Assembly (NCBI GenBank): GCA_035293985.1 | Contig: DATGLS010000045.1 | Span: 62,001-126,000 of the forward strand | Reading direction: 5' to 3' | From: JAVDCA01 sp035293985 | GTDB lineage: Bacteria > Pseudomonadota > Alphaproteobacteria > Rhizobiales > Xanthobacteraceae | DNA length: 64,000 bases | Shown here: positions 16,147 through 24,631 of the stretch, piece by piece | How the letters are laid out: the number at the start of each line of letters is the position of its first letter | How positions within the stretch are numbered: position 1 is the first letter of the stretch | The notes under the pieces: model-generated | Seen by the model: only the letters and a program-made list of their open reading frames with translations | Databases searched by the model: none | Told to the model about the DNA's origin: nothing | Made by a program: the position numbers and the translations under genes

Positions 16147-17799
16147 TTACTCCTCCACCTTCCGGAACGACGTCTCCGGCTTCAGCCCGCCGCGCTGCCG
16201 CGCCAGCGTCTCCCTGCCCGTCTCCTCCCATTCGCCGCGCACGGTGCGCGCCGCCCACACGTCCCACCTCTCGATCCAATCCCCCAGCGTATACCCGTGC
16301 CACGGCGACTTCAGCGCCACCGGCGGCAGCTTCAGCTCCGCCCACAGCGCCTCGGCGCGCTGCATGAACTCCTTCTTCGGCAGCGCCAGCGGCGGCATCG
16401 GGCCCTTGGCGGTGGCGTCGATCAGCAGCGTCGAGTCGGTGTCGCGCTCGCGGTACTGCGCGCCCTGCACGCCGCTGCGGTAGGGCGCCACATGCACGTC
16501 GTTGATCGGGTTGCAGCGGTAGGCGATCGACCAGAAGATCGCGTCGGTATTCGCCGGGTCGATGTCCTCACTCACCGCAATGCAGATCTTGCCGCAGTTC
16601 GCCATCAGCGTGGAGGCGCCGTTGAGGCCGCGCCACACCTCGGTGCGCGGCGTGCCCGGCGCGTACTGCACGAACATCACCGGGCGCAAGTTCGTCAGCG
16701 GCTCGTGCATGACCACCTTGGTGACGCCGCGCACCGCCAGATGGTCGCGCAGATGCGCGAGCCACAGCGGCTCGTAGGCGACTTTCTTCACCAGGCTCGA
16801 CTCGCTCGGGGTCACCTGGCTGATGATCGAGCAGAACACCGGCGACCTCTTGTGGGTGATCGCCGTCACCCGCATCGGCATGTTGTAGGCCTCGAGCGCG
16901 ACGTAGCCGTTGCTCTCGCCGAACGGCGCCTCGGGCTCGAGCATCTCGGGATCGATCAGCCCCTCGATGACGATCTCGGCATCCGCCGGCACGTCGAGGT
17001 CGACCGACTTGCACTTTGTCATACGGATCGGCTCGCCCGCCAGCGCCCCGGCGACGCCCATCTCATCGAGATCGACCGCGAGCTTCTGCGGGCCGGTGAA
17101 CATCACCACCGGCGCGGCGCCGACCACGATCGCGATCGGCATCGGCGTCTTTTCCGCATTGTGCTTGAGCCAGTGCAGGTAGCCGCCTGCCCCACCTTGG
17201 TGCGCCACCATGCGCACCGCCAGCCGGTCGGTCGCTTTGAGCGCCGCCCGGTAGGTCCCCATGTTCTGGATGCCGCTGTCCGGATCCTTGGTGACGCACA
17301 GCGTCGCCGTCAGATACGGGGCCGAGTCGAACCCCGGCGTCGACACCGGTACCGGCAGCCGCTTCAAGCCCCCGTCGGGTCCGCGCAGCGCCTCACCGGT
17401 GATCACCACCTCCTGGCAGCGCGCCGCGGCGGCACGCACCGGAGCGACCGGATGGGCAATCGCGTCGAGCCACGCTTTGCCGATGTCGGCCACGCCGCAG
17501 CCCATGCCGAGCGCATAAATCTCCGCCGAGGCCGCGAGCGCGCCCACGACGACCGGCATGTCGTAGCGCTTGCCCGACCCATCGACCACGTTGGTGAACA
17601 GGAAGGCGCGCCGCTCAGCCTCCGGTATGCCCCCGATGAACTGCAGCCGCACCAGCGGATGCAGTTCCGTGTCCTTGTTGACCGGATGGTCAATGCGCGT
17701 CAGCAGCCCGCGCGCCTCGAGATCGGCGAGATGCTCCTGGAAATCGAGCCGCGGCCGCGTCTTTTGCGCTGCGGAAGCGCTGCGCGTCAGATCATCCAT
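16147..17799 (-). CDS. UbiD family decarboxylase
   Basis: 550-residue prenylated-FMN-dependent decarboxylase/carboxylase. The family core is visible: IQNMGTYRAALKATDRLAVR (Arg of the E-R-E triad), DLDVPADAEIVIEGLIDPEM and EAPFGESNGYV (acidic residues of the cofactor site), then VFCSIISQVTPSE. True UbiD (3-octaprenyl-4-hydroxybenzoate decarboxylase) is shorter, about 490 residues. The extra length and catabolic neighbours suggest a paralogue acting on another aromatic or unsaturated acid (inference). No UbiX prenyltransferase is in the window, so prFMN must come from elsewhere. Confidence 0.92.
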   Translation of the reverse strand: MDDLTRSASAAQKTRPRLDFQEHLADLEARGLLTRIDHPVNKDTELHPLVRLQFIGGIPEAERRAFLFTNVVDGSGKRYDMPVVVGALAASAEIYALGMGCGVADIGKAWLDAIAHPVAPVRAAAARCQEVVITGEALRGPDGGLKRLPVPVSTPGFDSAPYLTATLCVTKDPDSGIQNMGTYRAALKATDRLAVRMVAHQGGAGGYLHWLKHNAEKTPMPIAIVVGAAPVVMFTGPQKLAVDLDEMGVAGALAGEPIRMTKCKSVDLDVPADAEIVIEGLIDPEMLEPEAPFGESNGYVALEAYNMPMRVTAITHKRSPVFCSIISQVTPSESSLVKKVAYEPLWLAHLRDHLAVRGVTKVVMHEPLTNLRPVMFVQYAPGTPRTEVWRGLNGASTLMANCGKICIAVSEDIDPANTDAIFWSIAYRCNPINDVHVAPYRSGVQGAQYRERDTDSTLLIDATAKGPMPPLALPKKEFMQRAEALWAELKLPPVALKSPWHGYTLGDWIERWDVWAARTVRGEWEETGRETLARQRGGLKPETSFRKVEE

Positions 17800-17998
17800 G
17801 AACCACTCCTTGCGTCACTCCTCATGCGGCACAGCATGGTGGGGTTGCGATTGTGCCGGGCGCGGCGGGCCGCCCCGTGACAAACCCCGCGCAGCGTTAT
17901 AATCCGGGTCGCGAACCATAGGCTACATCCTCTCGGCCGTCTGCGTGCCATCGCCGGGCAAGCGGAACAGCTTGGCAGGCAGAACCTCCGAGCCACGC

Positions 17999-19267
17999 AT
18001 GAATCCCACGAACGTGCCGCGCGCGGCTCAGCCCACCATCGAGACGCGCTACTCCTGGGTCGTCGCGACCGTCGCGCTCGCCTGCCTCGCATTCTCCTTC
18101 GGCGGCCTGTGGATCGTCACCGTCGGCCTCAAGGCGATCGCGGCGGACGCCGGCAACCAGCGCTCGGTGCCGGCGCTCGCCGCCGCGCTCGCCTGGCTCG
18201 GCTCCGGCCTCGGCGGCATCGCGATGGGCCCCATCGCGGTGCGCTTCGGCATCCGCTGGACCGTGATCTTCGGCGCCACGATGATCGCGGTGGGCTTGTG
18301 CGTCTCGACCCTCGGTGCCGGCCTTCCGCTGTGGATTGGCCACGGCTTCTTCATGGGGCTGATCGGCAATGCCGGCCTCAATGCGCCGCTCTACATCTAT
18401 GTGAGCCGCTGGTTCGACCGACGGCGCGGCTCCGCGCTCGCGCTCATCTCCAGCGGCTCCTACATCGCGGGCGCAGTGTGGCCGACCATCTTCGAGCGAG
18501 CCATCACGGCCTACGGCTGGCGCACCTCGATGCTCGCCTATGCGGCGCTCGAGGTCGTCGTGATCGTGCCGCTCGCCGCGATCTTCTTCCATCATCCGCC
18601 GGAATCCTTCGCGCCCGTGCCCGGCACCAGCACGGTGCACCATGCCTCGGTGCTCGGCTTGCGCCCGAACCTCGTGTTCGGCCTGATCGCGGCCGCCGCC
18701 TTCCTGTGCTGCGTGCCGATGGCGATGCCGCAAGGCCACATCGTCGCCTTCTGCAGCGACCTCGGCATCGCCCAGACGGTCGGCGCCGCCATGCTGTCGG
18801 TCATTCTCGGCACCGCCTTCGTGACGCGCCAGGGCTGGGGCCTCATCTCCGACCGTGTCGGCGGCCTGCGCACGGTGCTGCTCGGCTCCTTCATCCAGGC
18901 CGCCTCCATGATCGCCTTCCTGCTCACCCAGGACGAGATCGGCCTGTTCACCGTCTCGGCCATCTACGGCCTCGGCTTCTCCGGCATCATCCCGGCCTAC
19001 GTGCTGGCGATCCGCGAGTATTTCCCCGCTCGCGAGGCGGCCTGGCGGGTGCCGACGCTGCTGTTCTTCTCCGGCGGCGGCATGGCGGCCGGCGGCTGGC
19101 TCGCCGGCGTGCTGTACGATCACTACGGCTACTACCTGCCCGCCTTCGCGACCGGCATCGCGTTCAACCTGGTCAACCTCGTGGTGGTCGGCACGCTGGT
19201 CTTCCGCCAGCACCGCGACAGCGGCATCTCGGTGGCGTTGCCGGAAGAAAGTGTCGCGCCGACGTGA
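17999..19267 (+). CDS. Major facilitator superfamily transporter
   Basis: 422-residue inner-membrane carrier with about 12 hydrophobic helices. The ATG at 17999 is preferred; an earlier ATG at 17945 would add a polar tail. The intracellular loop 2-3 region IAMGPIAVRFGIRW and the repeated motif LISDRVGGLRTVLLG in the second half are MFS loop motifs. Overall pattern resembles monocarboxylate or oxalate/formate-type carriers, but substrate is not determinable. It is divergent from the UbiD-family gene, so it may import or export the acid handled there (inference). Confidence 0.9.
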   Translation: MNPTNVPRAAQPTIETRYSWVVATVALACLAFSFGGLWIVTVGLKAIAADAGNQRSVPALAAALAWLGSGLGGIAMGPIAVRFGIRWTVIFGATMIAVGLCVSTLGAGLPLWIGHGFFMGLIGNAGLNAPLYIYVSRWFDRRRGSALALISSGSYIAGAVWPTIFERAITAYGWRTSMLAYAALEVVVIVPLAAIFFHHPPESFAPVPGTSTVHHASVLGLRPNLVFGLIAAAAFLCCVPMAMPQGHIVAFCSDLGIAQTVGAAMLSVILGTAFVTRQGWGLISDRVGGLRTVLLGSFIQAASMIAFLLTQDEIGLFTVSAIYGLGFSGIIPAYVLAIREYFPAREAAWRVPTLLFFSGGGMAAGGWLAGVLYDHYGYYLPAFATGIAFNLVNLVVVGTLVFRQHRDSGISVALPEESVAPT

Positions 19268-19282
19268 TCGTTTGAGGCCTTC

Positions 19283-19381
19283 GTCATGGCCGGCGCATGC
19301 GGGCCATCCACATCTTTCTCTCTTACTTTCCCTCTACGCGGCCAAGACGTCGATGCCCGGCATTCGCGGGCGTGACGTGGA
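19283..19381. repeat. Family-E hairpin repeat (degenerate)
   Basis: GTCATGGCCGGCGCATGCGGGCCATCC followed by GATGCCCGGCATTCGCGGGCGTGACG, matching the 10452-10533 layout with mismatches. It lies downstream of the MFS gene and may end its transcript. Confidence 0.65.
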
Positions 19382-19489
19382 CAAGTCTACCCGCCGCATT
19401 TGCAAACCATTAGCCTTGATCGCGCTGCGCTGCACACAACCCGCCGATCTTTACGTAAAAAACGCGAGATGCCGTTAGGAGAAAGGTCC

Positions 19490-19543
19490 ATGCGGCCGTT
19501 TCGGCTTGCGCATTCGCTTTTCCAATCCGGTTACGGGGAATGA
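19490..19543 (+). CDS. 17-codon putative leader peptide overlapping the next gene
   Basis: ATG at 19490 sits 8 nt after AGGAG (19477-19481), the best ribosome-binding site in this part of the window. The frame reads MRPFRLAHSLFQSGYGE and stops at TGA 19541-19543. That stop overlaps the ATG of the monooxygenase-like gene (ATGA, 19540-19543). The arrangement fits a short coupling or attenuation leader: ribosomes finishing here could reinitiate on the FAD gene. No attenuator hairpin or run of one amino acid is obvious. It may be chance, but the strong Shine-Dalgarno has no other user. Confidence 0.5.
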   Translation: MRPFRLAHSLFQSGYGE

Positions 19544-20820
19544 CCATCGTGAACACGATTTTCCGCGACGACTGCGAGGTTGCGATCGTCGGTGCCGGGC
19601 CCTATGGGCTCTCGCTCGGCGCACATTTCAAATCCGCCGGCATCGAGACGCGCATTTTTGGCCGGCCAATGTCGTTCTGGCGCGAGCACATGCCCAAAGG
19701 CATGAAATTGCGCTCGCCCTGGGCCGCCACCCATATCGTCGATCCCGACAACCTGCTCACCCTCGACGCCTTCTCGGCGGCGGAAAATCTCGGCCGCCCC
19801 GACCCGCTGCCGCTAGAGGATTTCGTCCGCTATGGCGCCTGGTTCCAGAAAACCGCCCTGCCCGATCTCGACGCCCGCAAGGTCATGCACGTACAGCCCG
19901 CGGCGAACGAGTTCTGGCTCACCCTCGAGGACGGCGCGACGGTGCGCGCCCGCCGCGTCGTCGTCGCGATGGGCCTCGCCAATCAGGAATTCCGCCCAGC
20001 CGTGTTCGACGGCCTGCCGGCCGAGCTCGTCAGCCACGCGGCCGACCATGCTGACCTCGGCAAATTCGCCAAGCAGCGCGTCGCCGTCATCGGCCGCGGC
20101 CAGAGCGCGACCGAGTCCGCCGCGATCCTCAACGAGGCGGGCGCCCAGGTCGAGATCATCTGCCGCGGCAGCGTCCACTGGCTCGGCGCCGAGACCTCCG
20201 GCCACGCGCACCGGCGCGACATCTACTGGCGCATGCACAAGGTGCTCGCCACCAAGTCCGGCGTCGGCCCGTTCCCGCTCAACTGGGTCAACGAGCAGCC
20301 CGATCTCATCCATCGCATTCCGCGCAAGGCGCGGCTGTGGCTCAACAAGCGCAGCCTGCGCGCCGGCGCGGCCGGCTGGGTGCGCGACCGCCTGCCCGGC
20401 GTCGCTATCGATGCGGGCCGCACCATTCGGTCGGCGAGCCTGCATGATGGGCGGATCATGCTCGAGCTCGACAACGGCTCCTGCGTGTTCGATCACGTGC
20501 TGCTCGCGACCGGCTACAGGATCGACGTCGCCCGCTTCGGCATCCTCGCGCCCGCGCTGCTCGCCGCGATCACGACCGACGAGGGCTCGCCGGTGCTCGG
20601 ACCCGGCTACGAGTCGAGCGTGCCCGGCCTGCATTTCGTCGGCTCGAGCGCGGTCAGGAGCTACGGGCCGCTGCTGCGCTTCGTCTGGGGCGCCGGCTAC
20701 GCGGCGCGGAGTATGACAAAATTCCTATATGCCAATCGACACAAGGGTGTGTATGCTTGGCCGAGCCCTGCCGGAGAGGCCCCGGCAAGGCAGCCCGAGA
20801 CGGCATCGAACGTGAGTTGA
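19540..20820 (+). CDS. FAD/NAD(P)-binding oxidoreductase, N-hydroxylase/flavin monooxygenase-like
   Basis: 426-residue two-dinucleotide-fold flavoprotein. FAD-binding CEVAIVGAGPYGLSLGAHF lies at residues 12-30. The NAD(P)H-binding site QRVAVIGRGQSATESAAIL is in the middle. The FAD-closing motif ATGYRIDVARFG is in the C-terminal third. The GPYGLSLGAHF/GRGQSATE pair resembles lysine/ornithine N-hydroxylases and class-B monooxygenases. The start overlaps a 17-codon leader, and the ATP-grasp gene follows 7 nt after its stop. The two enzymes are therefore probably co-produced, possibly oxidising and then ligating an amine or acid (inference). The substrate is unknown. Confidence 0.85.
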   Translation: MTIVNTIFRDDCEVAIVGAGPYGLSLGAHFKSAGIETRIFGRPMSFWREHMPKGMKLRSPWAATHIVDPDNLLTLDAFSAAENLGRPDPLPLEDFVRYGAWFQKTALPDLDARKVMHVQPAANEFWLTLEDGATVRARRVVVAMGLANQEFRPAVFDGLPAELVSHAADHADLGKFAKQRVAVIGRGQSATESAAILNEAGAQVEIICRGSVHWLGAETSGHAHRRDIYWRMHKVLATKSGVGPFPLNWVNEQPDLIHRIPRKARLWLNKRSLRAGAAGWVRDRLPGVAIDAGRTIRSASLHDGRIMLELDNGSCVFDHVLLATGYRIDVARFGILAPALLAAITTDEGSPVLGPGYESSVPGLHFVGSSAVRSYGPLLRFVWGAGYAARSMTKFLYANRHKGVYAWPSPAGEAPARQPETASNVS

Positions 20821-20827
20821 GCACGCG

Positions 20828-22147
20828 ATGGACGATGGCCTCACTGCGCCGGCGGCGCCGCCAGCGGCGCTGATCATCGGCGGCGCGCATGGCGCGCTCG
20901 CGATCGCGCGCAGCCTCGGCCGCCGCGGCATCGACGTCACGCTCCTCACCGATCATCGACTCGCCGGCTTCTCGCGCTATGTCCGCCGCCAGTTCGTCTG
21001 GGACGGGCCGGCCCATGACGGCGCGCTCGACGACCTCCTCGTGCTCGCCGACCGCAAGAACCTCGCCGGCGCCGTGGTCTTTGCCGGCGGCGACGCCGAG
21101 GTGCGCTTCATCGCGCAGAACCACGCGCGGCTGACGCAAGTCTTCCGCCTGACCACGCCCACCTGGGACGTGGTGCAGCCGATGTTCGACAAGCGGCTGA
21201 TGTATGCCCACGCGGCCTCGATCGGCGTCGCGGCCCCGCTCGGCTACGCGCCGCGCGACCGGCGCGATCTCGACGACATGCGGTGCCGCTTTCCGCTCGT
21301 GCTCAAGCCGACCGAGCGCACAGCTGAAAATGCCTTCACGCTCGCGAAGGCATGGCGCGCCGATGACCGCGCGACGCTCGTCGCCCGCTATGACGAGGCG
21401 GCGGCGCTGGTCGGCGTCGACGCGGTGGTGCTGCAGGAGCTGATCCCGGGCGGCGGCGAGACGCAGTTCTCCTACGCGGCAGTGTGCTGCCGCGGCACGC
21501 CGGTGGCCGAGTTCACGGCGCGGCGGCAGCGCCAGTATCCGGTCGAGTTCGGCTACACCAGCACGTTCGTCGAGACCGTCGACTGCCCGCAGGTCACGCA
21601 GGCCGGCCGGCGCTTCCTCGCCTCGCTCGACTACACCGGCATCGCCGAGGTCGAGTTCAAATACGATGCGCGCGACGGCCAGTACAAAATCCTCGACGTC
21701 AACGCGCGCATCTGGAGCTGGGCCGCGCTCGGCCCGGCTGCCGGCGTCGACTTCCCGCATGTGCTCTGGCGCCTCGCCCGCGGCGAGCCGATCGAGCCGC
21801 GGGGCCGCGCGCGCGACGCCGCCTGGATGCATGTGGCGCGCGATCTCGTCGCCGCCGCCCACACCATGTTGCGTGGACGCCTCACGCCGGCCGCCTACCT
21901 GCGCGCGCTGCAAAAGGCGATCGTGTTCGCCGCCTTCGCGGCCGACGATCCGCTGCCTGGTCTGGTCGAGATGCCGCTCGCGCTGTGGCGCGCGCTCACC
22001 CACCGCCTGCCGATCATCGTGCGCGACTTCTGGCGCCACATCGTGGTCGGCGACGCGCCCGCCGCGGCGGCGCTCACGCCAGCGCCGGATAGTCCGTATA
22101 GCCTTTCTCCGCTCCCCCATAGAACGTTGCCCGATCCGGCGGATTGA
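20828..22147 (+). CDS. ATP-grasp domain protein, putative carboxylate-amine ligase
   Basis: 439 residues. The N-terminal Rossmann-like pre-ATP-grasp region (LIIGGAHGALAIARSLGRRG) is followed by ATP-grasp elements: FPLVLKPTERTAEN (ATP-binding Lys), VVLQELIPGGGETQFSYAAV, and metal-binding EVEFKYDARDGQYKILDVNAR with the E...N pair. Family members join a carboxylate to an amine through an acyl phosphate. The C-terminal 100 residues are unassigned. The 3' end overlaps the convergent reductase gene by 74 bp, so the last 25 residues are unusual and may be a recent extension. It is co-transcribed with the flavoprotein gene. Confidence 0.85.
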   Translation: MDDGLTAPAAPPAALIIGGAHGALAIARSLGRRGIDVTLLTDHRLAGFSRYVRRQFVWDGPAHDGALDDLLVLADRKNLAGAVVFAGGDAEVRFIAQNHARLTQVFRLTTPTWDVVQPMFDKRLMYAHAASIGVAAPLGYAPRDRRDLDDMRCRFPLVLKPTERTAENAFTLAKAWRADDRATLVARYDEAAALVGVDAVVLQELIPGGGETQFSYAAVCCRGTPVAEFTARRQRQYPVEFGYTSTFVETVDCPQVTQAGRRFLASLDYTGIAEVEFKYDARDGQYKILDVNARIWSWAALGPAAGVDFPHVLWRLARGEPIEPRGRARDAAWMHVARDLVAAAHTMLRGRLTPAAYLRALQKAIVFAAFAADDPLPGLVEMPLALWRALTHRLPIIVRDFWRHIVVGDAPAAAALTPAPDSPYSLSPLPHRTLPDPAD

Positions 22148-23150
22148 ACGGGCCACCGCGCTTGAAGCGCTCTGGCAGATCGGGATTGGCGAGATAGAGC
22201 GTCGCAAATGAGATCAGGTCCGCGGTCCCGTCGGCGATCGCCGCATTGGCGCGGAGAAGGTCATAGCCCTTGTTGAGCATCAGCGCGCCGCGCCAGCGCT
22301 TGCGGAAGAAGCTTCCGTCCGGCCGCGCGCCGCGCCCGAGCGGATCGGTCGGCCCCGGCTCGACGATGTGCAGGTAGGCAAGCCCGAAACGATCGAGCTC
22401 GTCGACCGCATGGCCGAACAAGGCCGCCGGATTGGAATCCGCCACGTCATTGAACGGATTGGTGGGCGAGAGCCGCACGCCGACCCGCGCCGAGCCCGCC
22501 TCGCCGATCAACGCCTCGGTGACCTCGAGGAGCAGCCGCGTGCGGTTGGCGACGCTGCCGCCGTAGCGGTCGATGCGCCGGTTGCTGCCGTCGCGCAGGA
22601 ACTGGTCGATCAGGTAGCCGTTCGCGGCATGCAGCTCGACGCCGTCGAAGCCGGCCGCCAGCGCATTGGCGGCGGCCTTGCGATAATCCTCGACGACTCC
22701 GGCGATCTCCGAGGTCTCCAGCGTGCGCGGCGTCACGAAGTCCTTCATGCCCTCCTGCGTCCATAACTTGCCGGCGGGCGCAATCGCCGAGGGCGCGACC
22801 GGCAGCGCGCCGTTCGGCTGCAGCAGCGGATGCGAGATGCGGCCGACGTGCCAGAGCTGGGAGAAGATCCGCCCGTGATGCACGAACACCTCCTCGGTGA
22901 CGTGCCGCCAGCCGTCGATCTGCTCTGCCGAGAAGATGCCCGGCGTGCCCGGATAGCCCTGCCCTTGCGGGGAAATCTGCGTGCCCTCGGTGACGATCAG
23001 CCCGGCGCTCGCGCGCTGCGCGTAATAGGTCGCCATCAGCGCGGTCGGCACCTCGCCCGGCCCCGCCCGGTTGCGCGTCATCGGCGCCATCACGATGCGA
23101 TTGGGCAGCGCCAGCGCGCCGATTTGAATGGGTGAAAATAAGTCAGCCAT
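22074..23150 (-). CDS. Old yellow enzyme family alkene reductase
   Basis: 358-residue FMN-dependent ene-reductase (NemA/12-oxophytodienoate reductase type). The ATG at 23150 (MADLFSPIQIG) gives the family-standard start; an in-frame ATG at 23177 adds nine residues. The substrate-carbonyl pair and proton donor are H174, N177 and Y179 (HAANGY), with the spacing of OYE1 His191/Asn194/Tyr196. The conserved RYGGSVANRTR phosphate-binding region follows. It reduces activated C=C bonds using NAD(P)H in the cytoplasm. Its stop lies inside the end of the convergent ATP-grasp gene. Confidence 0.93.
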   Translation of the reverse strand: MADLFSPIQIGALALPNRIVMAPMTRNRAGPGEVPTALMATYYAQRASAGLIVTEGTQISPQGQGYPGTPGIFSAEQIDGWRHVTEEVFVHHGRIFSQLWHVGRISHPLLQPNGALPVAPSAIAPAGKLWTQEGMKDFVTPRTLETSEIAGVVEDYRKAAANALAAGFDGVELHAANGYLIDQFLRDGSNRRIDRYGGSVANRTRLLLEVTEALIGEAGSARVGVRLSPTNPFNDVADSNPAALFGHAVDELDRFGLAYLHIVEPGPTDPLGRGARPDGSFFRKRWRGALMLNKGYDLLRANAAIADGTADLISFATLYLANPDLPERFKRGGPFNPPDRATFYGGAEKGYTDYPALA

Positions 23151-23204
23151 GCGAGCGCGATTCTTGACGTAGCGCATAGGAACTGTCTAGCCGCACACGC
23201 GCTT

Positions 23205-23340
23205 TCTTCTCCTCGCCCGCTTGCGGGGGAGCAATACGCGCGAAGCGCGCCGGAGGGGGGCAAGTCATCGGCCTGCCGAAGCGGTGCCCCCTCTCCCACT
23301 CTCCCCCGCAAGCGCGCGGGAGAGGGCCCGCTGGCGCAAG
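23205..23340. repeat. Family-D repeat (long variant)
   Basis: CTCCTCGCCCGCTTGCGGGGG... paired with CTCTCCCCCGCAAGCGCGCGGGAGAGGG about 100 bp later. It fills the divergent gap between the alkene reductase and the luciferase-like monooxygenase genes. Confidence 0.7.
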
Positions 23341-23424
23341 CGGCGAAAGCACTGGCTTGCATCCGCGTCCATTGACGGGCATCACCCGCGCGGGAAGAAT
23401 CCCCCGACACGGAAGGACCCTCGC

Positions 23425-24549
23425 ATGCTGGCGCCCCAGACATCGATGCGCGAGCGCATGGGCATGTACAATGCCAACGTGCTCAAGATCGGCTTGTTCG
23501 GGCCGAACTGCTCGTCCGGCCGCGCCGTCACCCGCGTGCCCGAGCGGTGGTCGGGCTCGTGGCCCGACAACCTGCGGCTCGCCCGCATGGCGGATGAGGC
23601 CGGCATCGACTTCCTGCTGCCGATCGCGCGCTGGAAGGGCTATGGCGGCGACACCGACTACCAGGGCGCCACCTGGGAGACGCTCACCTGGGCGTCCGGC
23701 CTGCTCGCGTCGACGAAGAACATCACCGTGTTCGGCACCGTGCACGCGCCGCTGTTCAATCCGATCATCGCCGCCAAGGAATTCGTCACCGCCGACCATA
23801 TCGGCGCGGGCCGCTTCGGGCTCAACCTCGTGGTCGGCTGGAACGAGGACGAGTTCGACATGTTCGGCGTCAAGCAGCGCCAGCACGACGAGCGCTACGA
23901 GTTCGCGCAGGAATGGATCGAGGTGGTCAAGCTCGCCTGGTCGGACCGCGAGGACTTCGATTTCGCCGGCCGCTACTTCGATCTCAAGGCAATCCGCGCC
24001 AAGCCGAAACCGTTCGGCGGCACGCGTCCGCTGATGATGAACGCCGGCGCCTCCGACGTCGGGCGCGCTTTTGCGCTCAAGAACTGCGATGCCTTCTTCA
24101 CCAACGCATCGCGCCGCTCACGGGAGGAGACCGAGCAGAAGGTGCGCGACGTCAAAGCCGAGGCCGCAAAGCTCGGCCGCGAGATCGACGTCTACACGGT
24201 CGGCGTCGTCACGTGCCGGCCGACGATGAAAGATGCCGAGGCTTATTATCGCCATTGCGTAGTCGAGAACGCCGACTGGTCCGCGGTCGACCTGATCCTG
24301 GCCAAGAAGAACATCACGCCGCAGAACCATTCGCCGGAAGAATTCCAGCGCGCCCGCAACGGCTACGCCCAGGGCATGGGCGGCTTCCCGGTGGTCGGCG
24401 ATCCCGACGAGGTCGCGCGCATCCTCGGCGAGATGAGCCAGGCCGGCCTGCGCGGCATCGGCATCTCGTTCGTCAATTACGCCGACGAGCTCCCATATTT
24501 CTGCGACGAGGTCCTGCCGCGGTTGAAGCGGATGGGCGTGCGGGCGTAG
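23425..24549 (+). CDS. LLM-class flavin-dependent monooxygenase
   Basis: 374-residue luciferase-like TIM-barrel monooxygenase. The ATG at 23425 follows GGAAGGA by 7 nt; upstream in-frame sequence is repeat-derived. Visible core: RLARMADEAGIDFLLPIARWKGYGG, VFGTVHAPLFNPIIAAKEFVT, GRFGLNLVVGWNEDEFDMFG and a C-terminal GDPDEVARIL. The pattern matches the RutA/SfnG/alkanesulfonate branch, which uses reduced FMN supplied by a separate reductase. The natural substrate cannot be chosen among pyrimidine, sulfone or sulfonate types. Confidence 0.9.
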   Translation: MLAPQTSMRERMGMYNANVLKIGLFGPNCSSGRAVTRVPERWSGSWPDNLRLARMADEAGIDFLLPIARWKGYGGDTDYQGATWETLTWASGLLASTKNITVFGTVHAPLFNPIIAAKEFVTADHIGAGRFGLNLVVGWNEDEFDMFGVKQRQHDERYEFAQEWIEVVKLAWSDREDFDFAGRYFDLKAIRAKPKPFGGTRPLMMNAGASDVGRAFALKNCDAFFTNASRRSREETEQKVRDVKAEAAKLGREIDVYTVGVVTCRPTMKDAEAYYRHCVVENADWSAVDLILAKKNITPQNHSPEEFQRARNGYAQGMGGFPVVGDPDEVARILGEMSQAGLRGIGISFVNYADELPYFCDEVLPRLKRMGVRA

Positions 24550-24550
24550 A

Positions 24551-24631
24551 TCGTAGCCCGCATGGAGCGAAGCGCGATGCGGGGTCAGCGGTCCCGCATT
24601 GCGGCGCTGCGTGCCTTCATCCGGGCTACGA
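24551..24631. repeat. Inverted repeat overlapping the end of the EamA gene (family H)
   Basis: TCGTAGCCCGCATGGAGCGAA ... TTCATCCGGGCTACGA, with an inner GATGCGGGG/CCCGCATTGC pair. It sits between the convergent monooxygenase and EamA genes and encodes the last residues of the EamA protein on the minus strand. Confidence 0.75.

Noticed and set aside
13748..16483. 911-residue open frame antisense to the molybdopterin hydroxylase
   Set aside because: Composition of an antisense shadow (RR/HH/DR repeats); it crosses a repeat and enters the UbiD gene.
19268..19489. Riboswitch ahead of the flavoprotein gene
   Set aside because: Apart from a degenerate family-E repeat I see no conserved riboswitch core; the leader peptide is the better-supported element.
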